Assembly: GCA_022822305.1 (NCBI GenBank)
Contig: JAJEBY010000007.1
Coordinates: 1-64,000, forward strand
DNA: 64,000 nt
Source: Anaerolineae bacterium
Lineage (GTDB): Bacteria > Chloroflexota > Anaerolineae > Aggregatilineales > Phototrophicaceae
Direction: 5' to 3'
This document shows positions 28,335 to 37,088 of the stretch, one piece after another; position 1 is the first letter of the stretch; every line of letters starts with the position of its first letter. A program made the translations under genes and the position numbers. The notes below the pieces were generated by a model that saw nothing but the letters and a program-made list of their open reading frames with translations, was not told the origin of the DNA and searched no databases.

Positions 28335-29621
28335 CTATTGACCGAGCAGATCTTCCAGATCCAACTCCAGCAGTTCGAGCGCTACCTCAGCATCTTCTTC
28401 GCCGGTCAAGATGGAATGGACGGCGTTGAAATACAGGGTAGACACGGCGTTGTACTTCTCTTTGGAGAAGTTTGACGGGCGCGCCGTCGTTACTTCAGCC
28501 AGATCGGGACGGATGAAGGGCATCGCTTCGATGATCTCCGGATCGCTGTACAATTCGACCGCGCCCGGCGGGTTGGAAGTGAAAATCGCGAAGTCCTTCT
28601 GGTTCTCGACGCTGGTCAGGAAGATGGCGAAAGCCGCCGCCGCTTCCGGATGCTCGGAATACTTGGAGACGCCAATGTGCCAACCGCCAAGCGTGGACGC
28701 GCCGATGCCGGAATCGCCAGCCGGCAGCGGGGCGACATCAAACGCGGGGATGTCTTCGCTGGCTTGGCTGCGGGAATAGGCGTAGGGCCAATTGCGCATG
28801 AAGGCGGCATTGCCGGCATGCCAAACCGCGCGCGAGTCTTCTTCTTGATAGCCGACCACGCCTGGCGGGCTGATCGTGCCGACCCAGCCGGCCGCCTGCT
28901 CATAGATGTCGACTGCGGCGTCGCTCAAGGCGCTGATGGTGCCATCGCTCTGCAAGAAGTTCTCGCCAGTAGCGGAAACATGCCATTCCAGCGCATCGCA
29001 GGTCAAACCTTCGTAAGCGTTGCCTTGCCAGACGAAGCCCCAGAATTCATCTTTGCCTTCGGCGCGTTCGCCTTCCTGTATCACGGCAGCCATCGCTTCC
29101 AGCTCATCCCAAGTCGCAGGCGCTCCCTCATAACCGTACTTCTCGATCAAGTCGGTGCGGTAGTAAAGCATGCCGAAGCCGATACGCAAGGGCAGCGCTA
29201 CCAGTCGGCCGTCGATGGTGTTGTTGTCGATCAACGCCGGCATCTGGGCATCGATATGTGCTTGAGGCGCGATGCCGTTCAGGTCGATCAAATGCTCCGC
29301 CAGCTGGCCGGGCCAGATAACATCGACGCGGATGACATCCAAATCGCTGCTTTCCGCCTCGAATGCCGTCAGATAGAAGGCGATCAAGTCGGTAACGTTT
29401 GCCGCGCCATCATTGCGCTCTACAGTGATGTTCGGGCAGACTTCATTGAATCGACTGATGACGCGATCTTCGGCAGCCGGATAATTGCCGACGGGATCGC
29501 CGAAGAACTTGATGGTCACCTCTTCGTCGGTGCCACAATCGAATTCGTGGCCATCCGCCAATGCCGCGTCGGCCGGAATGGCCAAAGCAAGAACCAAGAG
29601 GAGCAATAGTACTTTGCGCAT
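28335..29621 (-). CDS. Sugar ABC transporter substrate-binding protein (family 1)
   Basis: Exported receptor of a CUT1 importer, 428 residues. The signal peptide is MRKVLLLLLVLALAIPADAALA, with the mature part starting near DGHEFDCG. The ATG at 29621, with AAAGGAAA just upstream, is chosen over an in-frame start at 29699. SBP_bac_1 landmarks include VTIKFFGDPVGNY, DVIRVDVIWPGQLAEHLIDL and the aromatic hinge segment DEFWGFVWQGNAYEGLTCD. It is followed by two permeases, so it defines the ligand of the system, probably an oligosaccharide. Confidence 0.93.
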   Translation of the reverse strand: MRKVLLLLLVLALAIPADAALADGHEFDCGTDEEVTIKFFGDPVGNYPAAEDRVISRFNEVCPNITVERNDGAANVTDLIAFYLTAFEAESSDLDVIRVDVIWPGQLAEHLIDLNGIAPQAHIDAQMPALIDNNTIDGRLVALPLRIGFGMLYYRTDLIEKYGYEGAPATWDELEAMAAVIQEGERAEGKDEFWGFVWQGNAYEGLTCDALEWHVSATGENFLQSDGTISALSDAAVDIYEQAAGWVGTISPPGVVGYQEEDSRAVWHAGNAAFMRNWPYAYSRSQASEDIPAFDVAPLPAGDSGIGASTLGGWHIGVSKYSEHPEAAAAFAIFLTSVENQKDFAIFTSNPPGAVELYSDPEIIEAMPFIRPDLAEVTTARPSNFSKEKYNAVSTLYFNAVHSILTGEEDAEVALELLELDLEDLLGQ

Positions 29622-29768
29622 TGCTGTTTCCTTTCGTTGAAACGCGTTAATTTGGATAAAGGCGAAGACGTTCCCGGAACTTGGTTTGATTAGTGTCATC
29701 CTTCCAAACAGCGCTTACAAAATTCGCTTATCTCCGCCGGATGGAAACCGAAGGAGCGCCTTCCAATT

Positions 29769-31289
29769 TCAGTTCGCCGCCCGCTCTACCCAAATCGGGG
29801 AGCTCCAAGCCCACTGGCCGTTGCGCTGGCGAACGCGTACATAGTACCATTCTCGTTCGTTTTCACCAGAGTCATGCGTGATGCTTATCCGTCGCTCATA
29901 TTCCGCGGCCGGCACAGCCCGATGGAAAACGTAGCCGGGCGAGACGAAGCCGCCGCTGTAACCCGACCTCGCGCCCAAGCTTAGCTCACGCAGAGGAATG
30001 GCGCGGGAAACTCCGCACAGTTTAACATGGATCAATGTCTCCTGACCACCGTCGATGTGCAGCGTAAGGCCTTGCATAGCCGCGCTGCGCACCGTGAGAT
30101 TGCGCGTGCTGCGCGTGCGCAGGCGCAGGTGATTGCCGCCCGAATAATCCAGATGACTCCATACGCGCGGCTCATGATCGTGGAGGTCGGGCCGGGCAAT
30201 ATCGCTGCCGCGCAGATGTGGCTCGATGCCCAGCAGCTTGCCGCCTTCGACCGCCAATTCGACATCCCAGTCGCTCAGCGATTCGCGCTCGCCCCAGCCC
30301 AGTTCCAGGCGCGCCTTGCAGGGTCCTGAGCGGTATTGGCTGGGCGCGACAGCTTCGCGATGGATGACGCGATTGTTGCGCAAGATATCGATGGTGTCGA
30401 TCGCTGACGAGCCGATCACGGCTACGTCAATTTGCCGCACATCCGTGAAGGGCAGCACCGCGCCCATGGCCGCTCCGTTCAGGGTAAACTGCAGCCCGAT
30501 GCGGTCGCCGGTGACGGCGTAAGCGCGTCGGTTGCGGATCGCATCCCATATCGCGTCGCGCGTCAATTCTTCTGCCCAGACAGCCGCCAGTCCGTAGCCA
30601 TAATTGCCGGGATGAGCGCTGTGATCGTCGCTGGAGCCGATGACCCCGAATACATGTCCCTGCGCCCAGCCGGCTTGCGCGGTGCTGGCGTAGTCGCGCG
30701 GTCCCATGGCGTGCAAGAAGGCCGGCTCGGATTCTGTTGATTCGGACGCGCCGTGGAAAGACATGATCTCGACAACCGGCGACAGCTCTGCGCTGAAGTG
30801 TTGCCAGTTGATGCCGCGATAGCCTTGTCGATAGCCGATGTGGTGCGGGATGAGCAAGCTGGGATGAGGATGCTGTCTCAAGCGCTGGCGCAGCTCCCAA
30901 ATATGAGCGACATGGAAGATCTCAGCCGTCGCCGCATCTCGAAAATAGATGCAGTGATCGCCGTAACGCATCGAATGCCATTCGAAGCTGGGGTAAGTGA
31001 CAAAGCGCCCCGGTTGGTCGGCCGCGTTCATGGCATCCAGGTAATCGGGCCAGGCGGCCGCCGCGCGCTCGAAGCCGCGCCGATGATAGTCCACCAAATA
31101 GGCCAGGTCTGGGTCATCCTGCGGCATATCATCCCAGTGACCGTGCAAGGTGACGCTGGCGAAATCCAGCTGCAGGCGGGCGTTGCGCAGCGCCTCGTCC
31201 AGGCTGCCGCGACCGTAACTCAAGCCGCAGTGGTTGTGGATGTCGCCGAAAAAGAGTTGGAATCCCGAGTAAGCATCGCGCGCGGACAT
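29769..31289 (-). CDS. PHP/DUF3604-like metal-dependent hydrolase
   Basis: 506 residues. The N-terminus has a PHP-type metal site GDIHNHCGLSYGRG, followed by FASVTLHGHWDD, YPSFEWHS, LIPHHIGY and SSDDHSAHPGNYGYG, together giving the histidine and aspartate ligands of a multinuclear metal centre. The C-terminal 200 residues look like beta-rich modules. No signal peptide is seen. It is the gene upstream of the sugar-binding protein (147-bp gap) and is probably co-transcribed. The natural substrate of DUF3604-like proteins is not established; a phosphoester or sugar derivative brought in by the importer is a guess. Confidence 0.75.
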   Translation of the reverse strand: MSARDAYSGFQLFFGDIHNHCGLSYGRGSLDEALRNARLQLDFASVTLHGHWDDMPQDDPDLAYLVDYHRRGFERAAAAWPDYLDAMNAADQPGRFVTYPSFEWHSMRYGDHCIYFRDAATAEIFHVAHIWELRQRLRQHPHPSLLIPHHIGYRQGYRGINWQHFSAELSPVVEIMSFHGASESTESEPAFLHAMGPRDYASTAQAGWAQGHVFGVIGSSDDHSAHPGNYGYGLAAVWAEELTRDAIWDAIRNRRAYAVTGDRIGLQFTLNGAAMGAVLPFTDVRQIDVAVIGSSAIDTIDILRNNRVIHREAVAPSQYRSGPCKARLELGWGERESLSDWDVELAVEGGKLLGIEPHLRGSDIARPDLHDHEPRVWSHLDYSGGNHLRLRTRSTRNLTVRSAAMQGLTLHIDGGQETLIHVKLCGVSRAIPLRELSLGARSGYSGGFVSPGYVFHRAVPAAEYERRISITHDSGENEREWYYVRVRQRNGQWAWSSPIWVERAAN

Positions 31290-31445
31290 GGCTATAGCCT
31301 GAATGCATCGTCGTCGGATGAGCTCCGCAGATTATAGCGATGGATCAAACGCGATGCATGCGCTTGCGGCGGCGGGCTTAGCCGTTGAGAATCGCGTCCA
31401 AACTGTTACAATCGCGCCAGCCATTGACAGCCAAGAGGATCTGCG

Positions 31446-32801
31446 ATGAGCGGTGACTTGAGTTGGCGCATTATCACCGATGTAGAGGTCGCGCGGCAGA
31501 CGCTGCTGAAGCGGCATTCCTTGCGCGATTACAGCGTTTCTGAAGACGCGCTCCAGCGTTCGGAGAGCCTGTTTGGCGAGCGCCTGTCGCCCGAGGAGTC
31601 GGTCAAGCGCATAATCAAAAGTGTGCGCGAGCGCGGCGACCGCGCGTTGATCGACTGGAATCGGGCGCTCGATGGCGTCGAATTGGAAGACTTGCGCGTC
31701 TCGACCGACGAGATGACCGCGGCGCTGGCGCAGATCGCGCCGGCATTGAGAGAGGCGCTTGAAGGCGCGGCGGAGCGCATCCGTCAGTTTCATCAGAAGC
31801 AGCCCTTGACCAGCTGGATTGACAGCGGGCAGGGCGGTTCGCTGGGGCAGTTGATTCGTCCGGTCGATGCGGTCGGCGTGTACGTGCCCGGCGGCACGGC
31901 GCCCTTGCCTTCCTCGCTGCTGATGAGCGTGATCCCGGCGCAAGTGGCGGGTGTGCCGGAAATCGTCGTCTGCACGCCGCCGGGCAGTGGCGCGGGCAAT
32001 ATTCACCCGGCCATCCTGGCGGCGGCTGCCATCGCCGGCGTGACGCGCATGTACCGGGTCGGCGGCGCGCAGGCCATTGCGGCATTGGCTTATGGCACGG
32101 CGAGCATCCCGCGCGTGGCGACTATCGTCGGCGCCGGCAACCTCTTCGTCACGCTGGCGAAACAGCAGGTCTACGGCGATGTCGGCATTGACGGCCTGCT
32201 CGGACCCACCGAAACTGTCGTCATCGCCGATGAGAGCGCCGATCCGCGACTGGCCGCCGCCGATCTGCTGGCGCAAGCGGAGCACGATGTGCTGGCGTCG
32301 GCCATTCTGCTGACGCCGAGCATGAACACTGCGGAAGCTGTGGCTCGGGAGATTCAGCGTCAGATACCCCCGCTCGCGCGCCGCGATATCATTCAGGGCG
32401 CGATGCAGGAAAATAGCGGAACGGTGGTGACAGATAGTCTGGAAACCGCCTTTGACTTGGCCAACGAATACGCCGCCGAGCACCTTTGCCTGTTGGTCGA
32501 CGACCCCTGGTCCTGGATCGGCAAAGTGCGCAATGCCGGCGGCATCTTCCTGGGCGAACATTCATACGAGGTGTTGGGCGATTATGTGGCCGGACCCAGC
32601 CATGTCATGCCGACCGGCGGCAGCGCCCGCTTCGCCTCGCCACTGAACTTGCTGCACTGCGTCAAGATCACCAGCCTGATCGCTCTCGACCGAGCGACCG
32701 CGCTCGAACTCAGTTCGGCCGCGGAAATCCTGGCTGCGGCTGAATCTCTGACGGCGCACGCCGCCGCCGCGCGCTTCCGCCGCGAGACCAAAACGCCATG
32801 A
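31446..32801 (+). CDS. hisD: Histidinol dehydrogenase
   Basis: Zinc-dependent enzyme for the last two steps of histidine synthesis (histidinol to histidine, two NAD), 451 residues. Recognised by GVYVPGGTAPLPSSLLM, VGGAQAIAALAYGT, KIVGAGN-type VATIVGAGNLFVTLAKQ, GPTETVVIADESADP and the metal/base region HSYEVLGDYVAGPSHVMPTG. An AAGAGGA lies about 8 bases before the ATG. It overlaps hisC by 4 bp (ATGA). Confidence 0.96.
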   Translation: MSGDLSWRIITDVEVARQTLLKRHSLRDYSVSEDALQRSESLFGERLSPEESVKRIIKSVRERGDRALIDWNRALDGVELEDLRVSTDEMTAALAQIAPALREALEGAAERIRQFHQKQPLTSWIDSGQGGSLGQLIRPVDAVGVYVPGGTAPLPSSLLMSVIPAQVAGVPEIVVCTPPGSGAGNIHPAILAAAAIAGVTRMYRVGGAQAIAALAYGTASIPRVATIVGAGNLFVTLAKQQVYGDVGIDGLLGPTETVVIADESADPRLAAADLLAQAEHDVLASAILLTPSMNTAEAVAREIQRQIPPLARRDIIQGAMQENSGTVVTDSLETAFDLANEYAAEHLCLLVDDPWSWIGKVRNAGGIFLGEHSYEVLGDYVAGPSHVMPTGGSARFASPLNLLHCVKITSLIALDRATALELSSAAEILAAAESLTAHAAAARFRRETKTP

Positions 32802-33892
32802 GCGAAAAAGTCCGGATTCGGGGCGATATCCAGTCAATGGACGCCTACACGCCCACGACCTCGCTTGATGTATTCGCCCAGCGGCTGGGCCTGAATGTCG
32901 ACGATCTAATCAAGCTTGACGCCAACGAGAATCCATTCGGGCCGTCGCCGCGTGTGGTCGAGGCGCTGGCGAGCTTGCCGAATATGCAGGTCTATCCCGA
33001 TCCGGAGTCGGGACGTCTGCGCGAATTGCTGGCGGCATATACCGGCGCGCCGGCGGCTCAAATACTCTGTGGCGCGGGCGCCGACGAACTGATCGAGATT
33101 ATCCTGCAGCTGTTCATCGAACCGGGCGATGTCATCATCGATACGCCGCCGACCTTCGCCATGTACAGCTTCAACGCGCCGCTGTATCACGCGCGGGTCG
33201 TGAATGTCTATCGCAACGCCGATTTCTCGCTCGATGTCCCGGCGATTGAAGCGGCGGTAGAGCGGCATCGCGCCAAGCTGGTATTCCTGTGCTCGCCCAA
33301 TAATCCCAGCGGCAACTTGATTGAGCCGGCGCAGATCGAGCGCTTGCTGGAGCTGCCGGCGACGCTGGTAGTCGACGAGGCTTATATCGAATTTGCTGAC
33401 GCCGACAGCCTGGCGCCGCGCGTCGGCGACATTCCCAATCTGATCGTTCTGCGCACCATGAGCAAGTGGGCGGGTTTGGCCGGTCTGCGCATCGGATACG
33501 GCATTTTCCCGCCACAGCTGATGTCGCATTTGCGGAAGATCAAGCAGCCCTACAATGTCAATCTCGCCGCGGATATCGCCGCCCAAGCCTCGCTGGAGGA
33601 TATCGACACGCTCATGCTTCGGGTGCGCCAGTTGGTCGAGCAGCGCCGTCGCCTGGAAGTCGCCTTCGCCGAGCTGCCCTTTCTGGCGCCATATCCCAGC
33701 CAGTCGAACTTCGTGCTGAATCGTGTGCATGGCATGGGCGCGTCGGAATTGCGCGATCAGCTGGCGCGCGAAGGCATCATCGTGCGCTATTACGACAAGC
33801 CGCGGCTTCGCGATCATATCCGCATCAGCGCCGGCAAGCCCGAGCAAGTCGACCGCTTGCTCGAGGTCTTGCGGGAGGTTTGGCGCGAGTAA
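32798..33892 (+). CDS. hisC: Histidinol-phosphate aminotransferase
   Basis: PLP enzyme of aminotransferase fold type I, 364 residues, converting imidazole acetol phosphate to histidinol phosphate. Features: KLDANENPFGPSPRV near the N-terminus, LCSPNNPSGNLI, VVDEAYIEFAD and the PLP lysine in RTMSKWAGLAGLRIGYG. Translationally coupled to hisD. Confidence 0.95.
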   Translation: MSEKVRIRGDIQSMDAYTPTTSLDVFAQRLGLNVDDLIKLDANENPFGPSPRVVEALASLPNMQVYPDPESGRLRELLAAYTGAPAAQILCGAGADELIEIILQLFIEPGDVIIDTPPTFAMYSFNAPLYHARVVNVYRNADFSLDVPAIEAAVERHRAKLVFLCSPNNPSGNLIEPAQIERLLELPATLVVDEAYIEFADADSLAPRVGDIPNLIVLRTMSKWAGLAGLRIGYGIFPPQLMSHLRKIKQPYNVNLAADIAAQASLEDIDTLMLRVRQLVEQRRRLEVAFAELPFLAPYPSQSNFVLNRVHGMGASELRDQLAREGIIVRYYDKPRLRDHIRISAGKPEQVDRLLEVLREVWRE

Positions 33893-34423
33893 CATTAGCA
33901 GCGCGCGCGGTTTTTCTAGCCCCTCCTCGGCCCTGGTTCCCCCCCCCCCCCCCCGTCGAAGCGCTGAGTACATGACAGTTTTCTCCGACACAACATGAAA
34001 GCGAACGGACAACCCTCTCATGCATCTCATTTGACGATTATCGTAGGGGCGATCTATCAGGTCGCCCTCAAGTGCGCAAAAGTTTGTAGGCGCGAGCCTT
34101 GGCTCGCCCAAAAAACGCAGGTTATGTCAAGTCTGTCTGAATATCAGAAACTGTCCTCAGCGTTGAAGCGGGGAGTTATGCGGGCATCCGCCGGGGGTGG
34201 GGTAGACTCGCGCGCCAGCAAGATGAATTAGCCGACAAGCCATCCGTCTTTTGCTCGACAGATTTGAAGCGATTGCCCCGAGGCCGGGGATTCAGCGCAT
34301 CGTCCAGACACAGAACCTTTTCTAACGTCAGCTTTGTGTTAATCTTTGGACGCAGCGCCTCGCGCGTTATGCACGCGTGCGCGCGCATATGCGCGAGCAA
34401 TGCCGTTTTAGCCGTAGGGGCAA
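33893..34423. repeat. 531-bp repeat spacer inside the his cluster, with a C16 tract
   Basis: Contains a run of 16 C (33939-33954), two hairpin repeats (34043-34068 with arms ATC/GGT, and 34085-34110 with arms AGCC/GGCT), a fragment of the GC-rich palindrome (34170-34206), and alternating gcgcgc-rich sequence near 34372-34392. I see no gene. hisB is co-directional downstream, so this may separate two transcripts or be a long untranslated leader. Confidence 0.6.
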
Positions 34424-35026
34424 ATGCCGATGGAAGACCGCAAAGCAAAAGTCAAGCGCGATACTAACGAGACCCAGATTGAGTTGGCGCTGAATCTCGA
34501 CGGCGGCGGGCTGGCGGATATCAACAGCGGCATCGGCTTCTATGATCATATGCTGCACCATGTCGCGGTGCACGGCAGCCTGGATTTGGAATTGCGCGCG
34601 ACGGGCGATTTGCATATCGACGCGCATCACTGCATCGAGGACATCGCGATCTGCCTGGGTCGCGCGATCGACGAGGCGCTGGCCGGCCGAGCCGGGATAC
34701 GGCGGATGGGCGCCGCCTACGTGCCGATGGATGAGGCGCTGGCGCGCGTCGTCATTGATCTGAGCGGACGTCCCTACGCGGTCATCAAGGCCGATTTTAC
34801 GACGCCGATCATGGGCGCCATGCCGAGTGACCTGGTCATCCACGCGCTGGAAACCATCGCCGCGCACGGCAAAATGAACCTGCACGCCGAAGTCCTCTAT
34901 GGGCGCAACGACCATCACAAAGCGGAGGCGCTCTTCAAGGCTTTCGGGCGGGCGCTGGCGGAGGCGGTAGCCCGTGATCCGCAGCGGCAAGGCATTCCCA
35001 GTACCAAGGGTACGCTTACGGAGTAA
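34424..35026 (+). CDS. hisB: Imidazoleglycerol-phosphate dehydratase
   Basis: Manganese-dependent dehydratase of histidine synthesis, 200 residues, the monofunctional length. The signature histidine pairs are present: FYDHMLHHVAVHG, DAHHCIEDIAICLG and GRNDHHKAEALFKAFGRAL. There is a second in-frame ATG two codons in. No fused phosphatase domain, consistent with the separate phosphatase gene 6 bp downstream. Confidence 0.96.
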   Translation: MPMEDRKAKVKRDTNETQIELALNLDGGGLADINSGIGFYDHMLHHVAVHGSLDLELRATGDLHIDAHHCIEDIAICLGRAIDEALAGRAGIRRMGAAYVPMDEALARVVIDLSGRPYAVIKADFTTPIMGAMPSDLVIHALETIAAHGKMNLHAEVLYGRNDHHKAEALFKAFGRALAEAVARDPQRQGIPSTKGTLTE

Positions 35027-35032
35027 AGGGTC

Positions 35033-35788
35033 ATGCAAGATTTTGTGGATTTCAGCAAGCAGCTCGCGGTGGCCAGCGGCGAGATCATCATGCGCTATTT
35101 CCGCAGCGATTTCACCGTCGAAAACAAAGCGGACGACTCGCCGGTGACTATCGCCGACCGCAAAGCCGAAGAGATCATGCGCGAGATGATCATGAAGGAA
35201 TTCCCGACTCATGGCATCATCGGCGAGGAATTTGGCAATTACAACGAATCCGCTGAATATCAGTGGGTGCTCGATCCCATTGATGGCACCAAGTCATTCG
35301 TCAGCGGCACCTTTCTCTTTGGCACCCTGATCGGCTTGATGAAAGACGGACAGCCCATCGTGGGCAGCATCCATCACCCGCTGACCTCGCACCTGCTGAT
35401 CGGCGCCGGCGGCGAGACGCGTCTGAATGACGCGCCGGTGCGCGTCCGCGATACCGCGCAGCTGCGCGATGCGGTGATGGTCTATTCCGATTTCATTGAT
35501 GTCGGCAAGTATCAGAATGGCATCGCCTTCCAGCAATTGATGGGCAAGACTCGCTTCAACCGCACCTGGGGCGATTGCCACGGCTACTTCCTGGTGGCGA
35601 CCGGTTACGCCGATATCATGCTGGATCCGATTATGCACCTTTGGGATATCGTGGCGCTGGTGCCGGTCATCGAGGGCGCTGGCGGGGTGATCACGTCCTG
35701 GAATGGCGGACCGCCGCTATCCGGCAATGGCGTCATCGCCAGCAACCGGGCGCTGCACAGCCAGGTCTTGCGGGCGCTGATCGCCTGA
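35033..35788 (+). CDS. hisN: Histidinol-phosphatase, inositol-monophosphatase family
   Basis: Mg-dependent phosphatase of the IMPase superfamily, 251 residues. The metal site is seen as GIIGEEFGNYN and WVLDPIDGTKSFVSG, with the C-terminal motif HLWDIVALVPVIEGAGG. The family alone would allow inositol or other phosphate monoesters. Its position 6 bp after hisB and near hisD-hisC argues for histidinol phosphatase (HisN type). Confidence 0.88.
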   Translation: MQDFVDFSKQLAVASGEIIMRYFRSDFTVENKADDSPVTIADRKAEEIMREMIMKEFPTHGIIGEEFGNYNESAEYQWVLDPIDGTKSFVSGTFLFGTLIGLMKDGQPIVGSIHHPLTSHLLIGAGGETRLNDAPVRVRDTAQLRDAVMVYSDFIDVGKYQNGIAFQQLMGKTRFNRTWGDCHGYFLVATGYADIMLDPIMHLWDIVALVPVIEGAGGVITSWNGGPPLSGNGVIASNRALHSQVLRALIA

Positions 35789-35807
35789 CATTCAAAACGG
35801 GCAATCC

Positions 35808-35936
35808 ACCACAGCCGCTCGGCGGCAGCGAAAAGGTCTGCCGCGCTCACACAAAATATCAAACTCGCTCCTTGCATGAGCTAGGAGGTTTGTCAAAAAA
35901 GAGACGCAGAAGCTAATGCAAGTAAGTCGTGCAAAA
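35808..35936. repeat. 128-bp dispersed repeat (MITE-like), copy 2, inverted
   Basis: Reads accacagccgctcggcggca through to gcaagtaagtcgtgcaaaa. It is the reverse complement of 721-848, with the same internal ctccttgc hairpin. It begins 20 bp after the hisN stop. Confidence 0.7.
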
Positions 35937-35964
35937 TCAGCGATATTCTTCATGTATGGAAATC

Positions 35965-36110
35965 TGTAGGGGCGTTTCGCCGAAACGCCCAAATGAGAGA
36001 GTTGCGAAAGCGGGCGACTCTGTGAGCCGCCCGCAGATACCAGGCTCGAAGTCAACGCTTCTTCGTCAGTAACGGACAAGCCCTGTAGGGGCGAGCCGGT
36101 GGCTCGCCCG
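35965..36110. repeat. Three hairpin repeats between hisN and the SDR gene
   Basis: tgtaggggcgtttcgccgaaacgccc (35965-35990, arms GGGCGTTTCG/CGAAACGCCC), a degraded ACTC/GAGC copy (36011-36034), and ctgtaggggcgagccggtggctcgcccg (36083-36110, arms AGCC/GGCT). They fill the 358-bp convergent gap with the 128-bp repeat; no gene is seen. Confidence 0.75.
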
Positions 36111-36146
36111 TCATTGCCATATCCTTGACCGGTCGCTTTCTCCGCG

Positions 36147-36902
36147 TCAGGCGTCAAATTGAAACAGCGAGCAGCCGCCATCGAGAGTCAAGATGCTGCC
36201 GGTCATATACGCCGTCTGCGGACCCGCCAGATATACCACAGCCTGCGCGATTTCCTCCGGCGATCCGGGTTCGACCAGGGGAATGACCTTGGCCACGCGC
36301 GCCGCGTACTGCGGTTCGTCACGCAATTGGCGCCCGGCCAGCCCCGCGTTGACGATGCCCGGCGCAATCGCATTCACCAGGATGCGATGTACCGCCAGCT
36401 CGCGCGCCATCTGCTTGACCAGCATATTGACCCCGGCCTTGCTGACGCTGTAGGGCGTGATCTCCGGCCAGGGAATGCTGCCGACCCAACTTGACGTCAG
36501 GATGATTCGTCCTTCCCTGCCGTCATCAACCATTTTGCGCGCCGCCGCCTGACAGACATTGAAGCAGCCGGTCAGGTTGATATCGAGGTGGTCCCGCCAG
36601 TTCTCGCCCGTGACCTCGAGGAAGGGCTGCGCCTCGACGATGCCGGCGTTGGAACAGACGATGTCGAGCCGGGGAAGCTCGGCGATCGCCTGATCGACCC
36701 GGTCGCGATCGCGTACATCGACGATGCTGTAGCGCGCGCCGGGGTCGTGCGCTTGGACGCGCGCCAATGCCGATTGCGCGTCGCGCTCGGACTTGATATC
36801 CCACAGGCTGACACTGGCGCTGGCTTCGGCCAAATGCCGCGCCATGGCATTGCCGAGATCGCCGGCGGCGCCGGTCACGATTGCTGTTTTGCCGTCGAGC
36901 AT
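36147..36902 (-). CDS. Short-chain dehydrogenase/reductase
   Basis: NAD(P)-dependent SDR, 251 residues. The nucleotide motif is TGAAGDLGNAMA, a variant of TGxxxGxG. NAG is seen in CSNAGIVEAQ, the catalytic serine in ILTSSWVGS and the YxxxK pair in PYSVSKAG. The C-terminal GSILTLDGGCSLF is typical. It is downstream of the GH38-like gene, across a 186-bp gap containing two inverted hairpin repeats (36938-36964, 37015-37040), so it may act in sugar oxidation; the substrate is otherwise unknown. Confidence 0.9.
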   Translation of the reverse strand: MLDGKTAIVTGAAGDLGNAMARHLAEASASVSLWDIKSERDAQSALARVQAHDPGARYSIVDVRDRDRVDQAIAELPRLDIVCSNAGIVEAQPFLEVTGENWRDHLDINLTGCFNVCQAAARKMVDDGREGRIILTSSWVGSIPWPEITPYSVSKAGVNMLVKQMARELAVHRILVNAIAPGIVNAGLAGRQLRDEPQYAARVAKVIPLVEPGSPEEIAQAVVYLAGPQTAYMTGSILTLDGGCSLFQFDA

Positions 36903-36937
36903 ATTTCGGTTCCTCTCTACACGGTGAGCGCGCCGGT

Positions 36938-37040
36938 CGGGCGAGCCACCGGCTCGTCCCTACAAAGCTTGGTTGGTATTGATGATTTTGCGGCAAGTTT
37001 GTTGCCATTGCCAGTGGGCGACTCACAGAGTCGCCCCTGC
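36938..37040. repeat. Two hairpin repeats in reverse orientation
   Basis: gggcgagccaccggctcgtccctaca (36939-36964) and gtgggcgactcacagagtcgcccctgcg (37014-37041). Here the conserved TAGGGGCG lead lies on the minus strand, the coding strand of both flanking genes. Confidence 0.75.
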
Positions 37041-37088
37041 GTTTGCACGCATTAGGGCCGGCGACGCCCAAATCTTGCGACATTTAGA

